From the NCBI GenBank assembly GCA_005788075.1, contig SXZC01000063.1, positions 1-22,072 of the forward strand: a stretch of DNA of 22,072 nucleotides, in the 5' to 3' direction. Position 1 is the first letter of the stretch. The number at the start of each line of letters is the position of its first letter. Source of the stretch: Actinomycetota bacterium (GTDB lineage Bacteria; Actinomycetota; Thermoleophilia; Miltoncostaeales; Miltoncostaeaceae). This document shows, piece by piece, positions 7,109 to 13,582 of the stretch. The notes under the pieces are model-generated. The model saw only the letters and a list, made by a program, of their open reading frames with translations. It did no database searches and had not been told where the DNA came from. The translations under genes were made by a program, and so were the position numbers.

Positions 7109-8281
7109 GTGAATGCATTTGCATCGGCCCTCAGCACGCTCCCGCAACCCGGCGATGCCGCCCGCGAGGCGTGCGCCGCGGTGCGCCACGACCTCGGCGT
7201 TCGCCGGCCCGACCTGGTGGTGGTCTTCGCCACCCCGGACCTCATGGCAAACGCCGCTGGCATCGCCGCGATCGTCAACGCCGAGCTCGGGCCCGGGGCC
7301 CTCATCGGCTGCACGGCCGAAGCCGTGGTCGGCACCGGCCGCGAGGTCGAGGCGCCCCCGGGCCTGTCGCTCTGGGCGGCCGCCCTCCCGGACACCGTCC
7401 TCGAGCCGTTCGTCCTCGACCCCGGGCTCGACGAGGACGGCGCGACCGTGCTCACGGGCTGGCCCGCGCAGGTGGATCCCCACGCGCCCGAGGAGATCGC
7501 CACCGACCACGCGGTGATCCTGCTCGCCGACCCATTCTCGTTCCCGCCGGACTCCCTGCACGGTCCCGATGGCAAGCCCGCGGCGCGAACCGTGATCGGC
7601 GGCATGGCGTCGGGCGGGCGGGGACCGGGCGAGCACCGCCTCATCTTCGGCGAGCACGTGCTCGCCGAGGGGGCTGTGGGCGTGGTGGTGCCCGGCGCCC
7701 ATGCGGTGGTCTCGCAGGGGTGCCGGCCCGTCGGCCCCGAGATGACCATCACGGCCTGTCACGACGGAGTGGTGGAGGAACTCGCCGGGCGCCCCGCGCT
7801 CGAGCGCGTGCAGGCGGTGGTCGAGGACCTCCCCGGCGAGGACCGTGCGCTCGTCGACCAGGGCGTGCTGGCGGGCCTGGTCGAGGACGGCAACAAGCCG
7901 CAGCTCGAGCAGGGTGACTTCCTGATCCGCGGCATCCTCGGCGGCGACCCGTCGTCGGGGGCGATCGCGCTCGGCGAGCGCGTGCGGGTTGGCCAGGTGA
8001 TGCGCCTGCAGGTACGCGACCATGAGTCGGCCGATGCGGACCTGCGACGGGCGCTCGAGGGGGTGCCGGGCGCGGCCGCGGGCGGTGCCCTCCTCTTCAC
8101 CTGCAACGGGCGCGGTACGAGGATGTTCCCGGAGCCGGACCACGATGCGCGGGCCGTGGCCGACGTGCTCGGCCCGGTTCCTCTTGCGGGGCTCTTCTGC
8201 AATGGCGAGATCGGGCCCGTCGGCGGGCGCGCGCACCTGCACGGGTTCACGGCGACCCTCGCCGTATTCACCACCGGGTGA
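7109..8281 (+). CDS. FIST domain protein (FIST_N plus FIST_C)
   Basis: The 390-residue protein carries a FIST_N domain (roughly 15-200: RRPDLVVVFATPD, then GALIGCTAEAVVG) and a FIST_C domain (roughly 215-385: LIRGILGGDPSSGAIALGE, LLFTCNGRGTRMF, PLAGLFCNGEIGPVG). FIST domains are predicted sensory modules for small ligands, possibly amino acids, often attached to signalling proteins. Here the domain stands alone in a soluble protein. Longer forms from GTG 7028 or ATG 7052 are possible. The GTG at 7109 matches the usual position at the start of the domain and the -10-like hexamer spacing. The next gene, 92 bases downstream, encodes a DNA-binding protein, but with its own promoter, so functional linkage is only suggested by adjacency. 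Confidence 0.8.
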   Translation: MNAFASALSTLPQPGDAAREACAAVRHDLGVRRPDLVVVFATPDLMANAAGIAAIVNAELGPGALIGCTAEAVVGTGREVEAPPGLSLWAAALPDTVLEPFVLDPGLDEDGATVLTGWPAQVDPHAPEEIATDHAVILLADPFSFPPDSLHGPDGKPAARTVIGGMASGGRGPGEHRLIFGEHVLAEGAVGVVVPGAHAVVSQGCRPVGPEMTITACHDGVVEELAGRPALERVQAVVEDLPGEDRALVDQGVLAGLVEDGNKPQLEQGDFLIRGILGGDPSSGAIALGERVRVGQVMRLQVRDHESADADLRRALEGVPGAAAGGALLFTCNGRGTRMFPEPDHDARAVADVLGPVPLAGLFCNGEIGPVGGRAHLHGFTATLAVFTTG

Positions 8282-8314
8282 ATATCTGGCTGTTGCATGT
8301 TTTATATATCGGAT

Positions 8315-8343
8315 TTGACACATGTAATTGACATGTGTATTAC
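8315..8343 (+). promoter_or_regulatory. Promoter of the small DNA-binding protein gene
   Basis: A perfect -35 TTGACA (8315-8320) is followed after 17 bases by TATTAC (8338-8343) as -10. A second TTGACA occurs at 8328-8333. The promoter lies in a strikingly AT-rich stretch, and the leader ends in GGGAG (8361-8365), 8 bases before the ATG at 8374. Confidence 0.55.
8318..8338. repeat. Inverted repeat, probable operator inside the promoter
   Basis: ACACATGT (8318-8325), spacer AATTG, and ACATGTGT (8331-8338) form a perfect 8-bp inverted repeat occupying the spacer between the -35 and -10 boxes. Bound protein would block RNA polymerase. It is not followed by a T-run, so a terminator for the upstream FIST gene is less likely. 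Confidence 0.6.
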
Positions 8344-8373
8344 CCGGGCTGACCACTACCGGGAGATAGGTCG

Positions 8374-8811
8374 ATGACTGACAACGCGAGCGCCGCGACG
8401 CCGGCCAACGACGGCACGGCCCCAGCGGCGGACCGCGGGGCACCGCGCGGCGGCGTCGCCGAGGCGATCTTCGCCGAGGTGGAGACCATGACCGCAGGCG
8501 GCGCGATGTCGAAGAGCGACGCCTTCGAGGACATCTCGAGGCGCACCGGCCGACGCGCCGGCACCGTGGCGGCCAACTACTACCGCATCGCGCGCAAGCG
8601 CGGCGTGGCCCTCGAGCCGCGCACGCGACGGGGTCGTCCCCCCGGGTCGGGACGCGCGACGGCGGACGTCGAGGCCGTCATCGCCACGCTCGACGAGGCC
8701 GTGAAGGAGCTCGCCAGGCTGGTGCGCCGCCAGGAGTCCGAGCTGGCCACGCTGCGGGCCCAGGCCGCGCAGTTCGACGAGCTCAAGAAGCTGATCGCCA
8801 AGAACTCCTAG
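8374..8811 (+). CDS. Small HTH / AT-hook-like / coiled-coil DNA-binding protein
   Basis: I do not recognise a named family for this 145-residue protein. After a disordered Ala-rich start (1-27), residues 28-78 are helical and resemble a helix-turn-helix (SKSDAFEDISRRTGR followed by RAGTVAANYYRIARKRG). Residues 84-94 read RRGRPPGSGR, an AT-hook-like motif with a central RGRP core that binds the AT minor groove. Residues 98-143 form a charged amphipathic helix likely to be a coiled coil for oligomerisation. The protein is probably a transcription or nucleoid-associated regulator. Its promoter is exceptionally AT-rich and holds an inverted repeat, so autoregulation is plausible (inference). It shares a CTAG stop overlap with the convergent dehydrogenase gene. 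Confidence 0.75.
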   Translation: MTDNASAATPANDGTAPAADRGAPRGGVAEAIFAEVETMTAGGAMSKSDAFEDISRRTGRRAGTVAANYYRIARKRGVALEPRTRRGRPPGSGRATADVEAVIATLDEAVKELARLVRRQESELATLRAQAAQFDELKKLIAKNS

Positions 8812-9833
8812 GGGGCCGTGCGCACCGGGCGCTTCTCGCCCGACCCCGCCCGCAGCACACCGGCCACGTCCTCCAACCCGATCTCGTCGCCGATCAGCTC
8901 GTCGTAGGGCGCGTCGTTCGCCGCGAGGCGGGCGAGCGCCTCGCGCACGGCCTCGGGTGTGTGGTGGTACGACCCGCGGATCGCCAGCTCGCCGTAGTGC
9001 AGCGGGAACGTGGGCAGGGTCACCGTGGTGCCCGCGGCGCAGCCGCCGTACAGCAGCACCTCGCCGCCCGGTCGGGCGATCGCCACTGCGGCCTCCCATG
9101 CCTCGGGGCGCCCCACGGCCTCCACCACGGCGGCGGGGCCGCGACCACCGCCATGCGCGGCCTTCACGGCCTGCACGGCGGAGGGGTCCCGCGGGGCGTC
9201 CATCGCGCGTGACGCGCCGAACCGGAGGGCGCGCTCCCGCCGCGGCGCGTGGGGGTCGCAGAGCGTCACCAGGCATCCGCGGCCCGCGAGCAGGCCGGCG
9301 ATGAGCGTGCCCTGCACCCCGCCGCCCAGCACCACCACCTCGTCGCCGGCACCCGCCTCCACGCGCTCGACGCCGCGCACGGCGCACGCGAGGGGCTCGA
9401 CCATGGCCGCCCGTCGCGGCGGCAGGCCCGGCGGCAGGGGAAGCAGGTTGCGCTCCACGATGCGCGCGGGCACCCGCAGGTACTCCGCGAAGGCGCCCGA
9501 GAGGTAGACGATCGACTCGCAGAGCGAGGGCCGGCCGACCAGGCATGGCGGGCACTCCCCGCACGGGGCCGAGTTGGCCACCACGACCTCGTCGCCCTCC
9601 GCCACGCCGGTGACCCCCTCCCCCACCGCCGACACCACGCCGCAGGCCTCGTGGCCGAAGGGAGCGGGGTTGGGCGGCAGTGCCGGATGGCCGCCCTGGC
9701 GCATCATCTTGGCGTCGGTCGCGCAGGTGAGCGCGCCCGTGACGCGCAGCACCACCTCACCGGGCTCGGGCACGGGCTCGGGCACCTCCTCGAGGCGCAG
9801 GTCGTCGGGGCCGTGCAGCACGAGGGCGCGCAT
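8808..9833 (-). CDS. Zinc-dependent alcohol dehydrogenase-family protein (MDR superfamily)
   Basis: The 341-residue medium-chain dehydrogenase has catalytic zinc ligands Cys37 (LTCATD), His61-Glu62 (GHE) and Glu146 (VEPLAC). A structural zinc site is formed by Cys91, 94, 97 and 105 (CGECPPC, then C). The Rossmann fold carries LGGGVQG (169-175). The overall look is sorbitol/threonine dehydrogenase-like, oxidising an alcohol with NAD(P); the substrate is unknown. The ATG at 9833 is preferred over the upstream in-frame start because the chain then begins with the standard MRALVL strand and a TACCGT -10 element lies 8 bases upstream. The gene is divergent from the FPP synthase gene with only 37 bases between start codons, so a link to the hopanoid locus is possible but unproven. 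Confidence 0.85.
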   Translation of the reverse strand: MRALVLHGPDDLRLEEVPEPVPEPGEVVLRVTGALTCATDAKMMRQGGHPALPPNPAPFGHEACGVVSAVGEGVTGVAEGDEVVVANSAPCGECPPCLVGRPSLCESIVYLSGAFAEYLRVPARIVERNLLPLPPGLPPRRAAMVEPLACAVRGVERVEAGAGDEVVVLGGGVQGTLIAGLLAGRGCLVTLCDPHAPRRERALRFGASRAMDAPRDPSAVQAVKAAHGGGRGPAAVVEAVGRPEAWEAAVAIARPGGEVLLYGGCAAGTTVTLPTFPLHYGELAIRGSYHHTPEAVREALARLAANDAPYDELIGDEIGLEDVAGVLRAGSGEKRPVRTAP

Positions 9834-9841
9834 GGCGGGCG

Positions 9842-9847
9842 ACGGTA
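9842..9847 (-). promoter_or_regulatory. -10 element of the alcohol dehydrogenase-family gene (leaderless)
   Basis: On the minus strand this reads TACCGT, 8 bases before the ATG at 9833. It lies only 9 bases from the oppositely directed -10 at 9857, so the two promoters must overlap. Confidence 0.45.
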
Positions 9848-9856
9848 CCAGCCGGG

Positions 9857-9862
9857 TACCCT
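9857..9862 (+). promoter_or_regulatory. -10 element of the polyprenyl synthetase gene (leaderless)
   Basis: TACCCT lies 8 bases upstream of the ATG at 9871, with no ribosome binding site between them. Confidence 0.45.
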
Positions 9863-9870
9863 GCGGCCCC

Positions 9871-10794
9871 ATGTCCGAGACCGGCACGAGCACCGTCCAC
9901 GCCCGCTACCCCGACCACCTGCGCCAGCAGGTGGACGATTACCTCGAGGGGCTGTGGTTCAGCGTGCCCGATGCGCGCGAGGCCGAGGAGGCACGCGGCA
10001 CGGAGGGGCTGGTCGAGGCCATGCGCTACTCGCTGCTCGCCAAGGGCAAGCGCATCCGCCCCGTGCTGGCCCTCTCCACGGCCGAGGCCCTCGGGTGCGA
10101 TCCGGCCGACCTCATGCCCTCGGCGGCGGCGATCGAGCTCATCCACACCTACTCGCTCATCCACGACGACCTCCCCGCGATGGCCGACGACGACCTGCGT
10201 CGCGGCGTGCCCACCTGCCACGTGGTGTACGGCGAGGACGTGGCGATCCTCGCGGGCGACGCCCTGTTCGCCGAGGCCATGCGGCTGGTGTGCGAGGAGC
10301 AGGGTGGTGGGCCGGCCGTGCAGGTGGGGATCCTGCGCGAGCTCAGCCGCGCCACCGGCGTTGCGGGCATGGTGGGCGGCCAGTACCTCGACCTCAAGGG
10401 CGCGGGCGCGGGCGGACCGGACGCGCTCGCGGCGATGCACGCCCTCAAGACCGGCCGCCTGATGGCGGTGTCGGTGCACATCGCGCTGGTGCTGGCGCCC
10501 CCGCCGCCGGAGCAGGAGGCCATCTACCGGGCGTTCGCGCGCGAGGTGGGGCTGCTGTTCCAGATCGTCGACGACATCCTCGACGTGGCGGGGTCGGAGG
10601 CCGAGATGGGCAAGGCCGTGGGCGCGGACGAGCGCATGGGGAAGGTGACCTACACGAGCCTTCACGGCATGGATCGCGCACGCGCGCTCGCCGCCGAGTC
10701 ACACGGTCGCGCCATGGACCTGCTGCACCAGCTGCCGGGCCCCGTGGACGACCTCGCGGCCATCGCCGACACCGCCTTCGCGCGGCAGAGCTAG
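9871..10794 (+). CDS. ispA: Polyprenyl synthetase, probably farnesyl diphosphate synthase
   Basis: The 307-residue trans-prenyltransferase would condense isopentenyl diphosphate with allylic diphosphates to make FPP, the precursor of squalene. Visible motifs are GKRIR (59-63), the first Asp-rich region H98-DDLPAMADDDLRRG, GEDVAILAGDALF and the second Asp-rich region FQIVDDILD (Asp234, 235, 238). An aromatic residue (Tyr94) five positions before the first Asp fits the bacterial FPP type, but GGPP synthase is possible. In the first region the third aspartate of DDxxxxD is Ala105, with Asp106-108 directly after. The start at ATG 9871 follows a TACCCT -10 element. The gene lies 106 bases upstream of hpnH, and its place at the head of the hopanoid genes points to supplying FPP to HpnD. 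Confidence 0.85.
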   Translation: MSETGTSTVHARYPDHLRQQVDDYLEGLWFSVPDAREAEEARGTEGLVEAMRYSLLAKGKRIRPVLALSTAEALGCDPADLMPSAAAIELIHTYSLIHDDLPAMADDDLRRGVPTCHVVYGEDVAILAGDALFAEAMRLVCEEQGGGPAVQVGILRELSRATGVAGMVGGQYLDLKGAGAGGPDALAAMHALKTGRLMAVSVHIALVLAPPPPEQEAIYRAFAREVGLLFQIVDDILDVAGSEAEMGKAVGADERMGKVTYTSLHGMDRARALAAESHGRAMDLLHQLPGPVDDLAAIADTAFARQS

Positions 10795-10857
10795 CCCGCG
10801 GCGCGCGCGGCGCGCAGCCTGCGGGTCCGGGGCATGGCGCTGCGCCGGTGAGTGCAT

Positions 10858-10863
10858 TAGCGT
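10858..10863 (+). promoter_or_regulatory. -10 element of a likely internal promoter for hpnH and the hopanoid operon
   Basis: TAGCGT lies 37 bases upstream of the hpnH GTG, in the 106-base gap after the polyprenyl synthetase gene. The leader would be about 30 bases and contain AGGAG (10890-10894), 6 bases before the start. No clear -35 is visible. The gap also holds a GC-only dyad (about 10795-10825) without a T-run. Confidence 0.4.
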
Positions 10864-10900
10864 TCGGGCGTCCCTTCCGCACTTACCCCAGGAGCCCAGC

Positions 10901-11908
10901 GTGCCGCGACGACCGATTGCCCTTGAGCTCGGCATGGCCACGTACCTCGCGAAGAAGAAGCTGCTCCAGCGCAAGGAGCGCTTTCCCTTCACCCTCATGC
11001 TCGAGCCCCTCGAGCTGTGCAACCTCGCCTGCACCGGCTGCGGTCGCATCCAGGAGTACAAGGACGTCTTCCACAAGCGCCTGACGGTGGAGGAGTGCCT
11101 GCGGGTGGCCGACGAGTGCGGCGCGCCGATCGTGAACATCCCGGGTGGCGAGCCGCTCATCCACAAGCAGATCGACGAGATCGTGCACGGCATCATCGAC
11201 CAGGGCCGGTTCGTGTACCTCTGCACCAACGGCATCCTGATGAACAAGGCCTTCGACCGCATCGAGCCCACCAAGCGCTTCGCCTTCGTGGTGCACATCG
11301 ACGGCATGGAGTCGGTGCACGACCACGCCGTCGACCGCCAGGGCGTGTTCAAGAAGGCCACCGCGCACATGCGTGAGGCCATCGCGCGCGGGTACCGCGT
11401 GTGCACGAACACCACGATCTTCCGCGGAACCCCCGCCGAGGAGTACGTCGACCTCTTCACGTACCTCAAGGACATGGGCGTGGAGGGGTGCATCACCTCC
11501 CCGGGCTACGACTACGAGTCGGTAACCCACGACCGCGAGCAGTTCCTCGCGCGCACGGAGGCCCAGGCGCTCTACGCCGAGGTGCACGAGCGCTGCGAGG
11601 GGCTCGACATCCCCTTCTACAACAACCCGCTGTTCCACGAGTTCCTGCAGGGCAAGCGCCAGTACCGCTGCTCGGCATGGAGCATGCCCACGTACACGGT
11701 CGAGGGGTGGCGGTCGCCCTGCTACCTGCTGGCCGACAAGCACGTGGGCAGCATCCGCGAGCTCTTCGAGGACACCGACTGGGACAAGTACGGCACCGAC
11801 CGCGACCCGCGCTGCGCGAACTGCCTCATGCACTGCGGCTACGAGGCAACCACCATCCTCGACGCCATGTCGAGCCCGAAGGACCTGCTCGCGCTCGCGC
11901 GCGGGTGA
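10901..11908 (+). CDS. hpnH: Adenosyl-hopene transferase HpnH (radical SAM)
   Basis: The 335-residue radical SAM enzyme joins the 5'-deoxyadenosyl group of S-adenosylmethionine to hopene, giving adenosylhopane, the first step to extended C35 hopanoids. The 4Fe-4S motif is C40-x3-C44-x2-C47 (CNLACTGC). The GGEPLIHKQ, FVYLCTNGILMN, VHIDGMESVHD and SPGYDYE segments follow the HpnH pattern. The C-terminal Cys-rich part (CYLLADKHVGS, then CANCLMHCGYEA) is also typical. Length equals that of known HpnH. The GTG start is fixed by AGGAG six bases upstream. hpnG follows after 19 bases, and the gene heads the run of hopanoid genes. Confidence 0.93.
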   Translation: MPRRPIALELGMATYLAKKKLLQRKERFPFTLMLEPLELCNLACTGCGRIQEYKDVFHKRLTVEECLRVADECGAPIVNIPGGEPLIHKQIDEIVHGIIDQGRFVYLCTNGILMNKAFDRIEPTKRFAFVVHIDGMESVHDHAVDRQGVFKKATAHMREAIARGYRVCTNTTIFRGTPAEEYVDLFTYLKDMGVEGCITSPGYDYESVTHDREQFLARTEAQALYAEVHERCEGLDIPFYNNPLFHEFLQGKRQYRCSAWSMPTYTVEGWRSPCYLLADKHVGSIRELFEDTDWDKYGTDRDPRCANCLMHCGYEATTILDAMSSPKDLLALARG

Positions 11909-11927
11909 GCCGGGGGGAACGACGGCG

Positions 11928-12575
11928 ATGGGTCGCGGCGTGGTCGCGCTCGTGTGCGCCGTGCCGGCCGAGGAGCGCATGCTGCGCCGGTTCGCCGGCC
12001 CCGGCGTGCGCGTGATCGTCACGGGGATGGGCGCCGGACCGGCGGAGGAGCGCGCGAGCGCCGCCATCGCGGATGGCGTGACCGCGGCGATCTCGGTCGG
12101 GTTCTGCGGCGCGCTCGACCCCTCGCTCGAGCGCGGCGACGTGGTGGTGCCCGAGAGCGTGCGGGATGCCCTCACGGGAGATGCCTGGGACTGCGACCGC
12201 GCCCTCGCCCACGGCGCCGGTGCGCAGCGGGGCACCCTCGTCACCGCCGATCGCGTGGTCTCGCAGCCCGCGGAGCGGCGGGCGCTCGACGGCCTCGTGG
12301 TGGACATGGAGAGCGCGGGCACCGCGCGCGCCTGCGCGCGGGCGGGAATCCCCTTCGCCGCGATCCGTGCCGTCACCGACCGGGCCGACGACGTGCTGCC
12401 CGACATCACGGGCGTGGTGGACGATCGCGGGGATGTCCACCCGCTGCGCGTGCTCGGCCGCCTCATCCGCCGGCCCTCCGACATCGCGGCATGGGCACGC
12501 CTCGCGCGCGGCGCCCGCGCCGCGCGGCGCGGGCTCGTGCCGGCGGTCGCCGCGGCCCTGGGGGATGCGGCATGA
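11928..12575 (+). CDS. hpnG: Adenosylhopane nucleosidase/phosphorylase HpnG
   Basis: The 215-residue protein belongs to the purine nucleoside phosphorylase/nucleosidase superfamily. VTGMGAGPA (31-39), ISVGFCGALDP (55-65), GDVVVPE (70-76) and VDMESAG (125-131) mark the nucleoside-binding site. HpnG removes adenine from adenosylhopane to give the ribosylhopane stage of C35 hopanoid synthesis. It could be mistaken for a futalosine or MTA/SAH nucleosidase, but the position between hpnH and hpnA argues for HpnG. A G-rich stretch about 8 bases upstream may act as ribosome binding site. Its stop overlaps the hpnA start in ATGA. Confidence 0.9.
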   Translation: MGRGVVALVCAVPAEERMLRRFAGPGVRVIVTGMGAGPAEERASAAIADGVTAAISVGFCGALDPSLERGDVVVPESVRDALTGDAWDCDRALAHGAGAQRGTLVTADRVVSQPAERRALDGLVVDMESAGTARACARAGIPFAAIRAVTDRADDVLPDITGVVDDRGDVHPLRVLGRLIRRPSDIAAWARLARGARAARRGLVPAVAAALGDAA

Positions 12576-13582
12576 GGCGCGCGCTGGTCACCGGTGCAAC
12601 GGGATTCATCGGATCACACGTGGCCATGCACCTGCGTGATGCGGGTTTCGAGGTGCGCGGGCTCGTGCGCCCGGGTGGGACCCCCGGCAGCGCCCTGCCC
12701 GACGGCATCGAGCCGGTGGAGGGCGACGTCCGCGACCCGGTCGCGGTGCGCCGGGCGGCCGAAGGCGCCGAGGCCATCTTCCACGTGGCGGCCATCTACT
12801 CACTCAGCCGACGGCGCGCCACCCAAGTGCGCGCGGTGAACGTCGGCGGCACGCAGGTGGTCATCGACGCCGCGCGGCGCGCGGGAGTGCCGATGGTGCA
12901 CACGTCATCGGTGGCCACCATCGGCCTCCCCGGGGACGGCACTCACGGGGACGAGGAGACCCTGCAGCCCAAGGGCCAGGTGATCGGGGCCTACAAGCAG
13001 TCGAAGGTGGCGGCCGAGTCGCTCGTGCGGCGAGCGGTGGCGAGCGGGCTCGAGGGCTACGTGGTGAACCCCTCGGCGCCGATCGGGCCCGGGGACCACC
13101 GCCCCACCCCCACCGGCCAGCTCATCGTCGACGCCCTGGCCGGGCGCATACCCGCATACGTGGATACCGGCCTGAACATCATCGACGTCCGCGACGTCGC
13201 GGCCGGCCACCTGCTCGCCCTCGAGCGCGGTGAGCCGGGGCGCCGGTACATCCTCGGCCACGCCTGGGGCAACATGACCCTGCAGCACATCCTCGGCCTG
13301 GTGCACCGGGCCGGCGGGCCGCCCCCGCCCACCCGGCGCATACCCCACGCCGTAGCCATCGCCGCGGCTGCGGTGGATGAGCTGGTGGAGGGACGGTTGC
13401 TCCGGCGCGAGCCGCGCGCGCCACTGGATGGCGCGCTGCTCGCGCGCACGCGGAGGTTCTTCTCGCCGCAGAGGGCGATCACCGAGCTGGGCCTCCCGCA
13501 GTCGGACATCGACCGGGCCGTGGACGACGCCGTGCAGTGGTTCCGCGAGCGCGCCGGGGCGCGTGGCATGGTGGCGGCATGA
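12572..13582 (+). CDS. hpnA: Hopanoid-associated sugar epimerase/dehydrogenase HpnA
   Basis: The 336-residue extended short-chain dehydrogenase/reductase has the nucleotide-binding GATGFIG (8-14), HTSSVATIG (110-118, Ser catalytic region) and Y141-x3-K145 (YKQSK). NPSAPIGPGDHRPTPTG (about 167-183) is typical of the hopanoid-associated epimerase group. It probably acts on the side chain or sugar of extended hopanoids; its exact reaction is not settled. The ATG overlaps the hpnG stop, and its own stop overlaps the shc start in ATGA, so translation is coupled on both sides. Confidence 0.88.
   Translation: MRRALVTGATGFIGSHVAMHLRDAGFEVRGLVRPGGTPGSALPDGIEPVEGDVRDPVAVRRAAEGAEAIFHVAAIYSLSRRRATQVRAVNVGGTQVVIDAARRAGVPMVHTSSVATIGLPGDGTHGDEETLQPKGQVIGAYKQSKVAAESLVRRAVASGLEGYVVNPSAPIGPGDHRPTPTGQLIVDALAGRIPAYVDTGLNIIDVRDVAAGHLLALERGEPGRRYILGHAWGNMTLQHILGLVHRAGGPPPPTRRIPHAVAIAAAAVDELVEGRLLRREPRAPLDGALLARTRRFFSPQRAITELGLPQSDIDRAVDDAVQWFRERAGARGMVAA

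Noticed and set aside
6970..7752. Long minus-strand extension of the four-helix membrane protein
   Set aside because: It is antisense to the FIST gene, low in recognisable structure and Arg/Pro/Ser rich; the helix-bearing protein starts naturally at GTG 6969.
8318..8338. Inverted repeat as a transcription terminator for the FIST gene
   Set aside because: The stem is AT-rich and not followed by a T-run, and it lies exactly between a -35 and a -10 box.
6611..8443. 610-codon minus-strand open frame
   Set aside because: It is antisense to FIST and in a different frame over the membrane protein; its His/Arg/Gly-rich translation has no domain pattern.
8356..9564. 402-codon minus-strand open frame over the dehydrogenase and the small regulator
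   Set aside because: It is frame-shadow of the dehydrogenase gene on the same strand, with an Arg/Gly-rich translation and no motifs.
10795..10826. GC-rich dyad after the polyprenyl synthetase gene as an intrinsic terminator
   Set aside because: It is GC-only sequence where dyads arise by chance, and there is no T-run after it.
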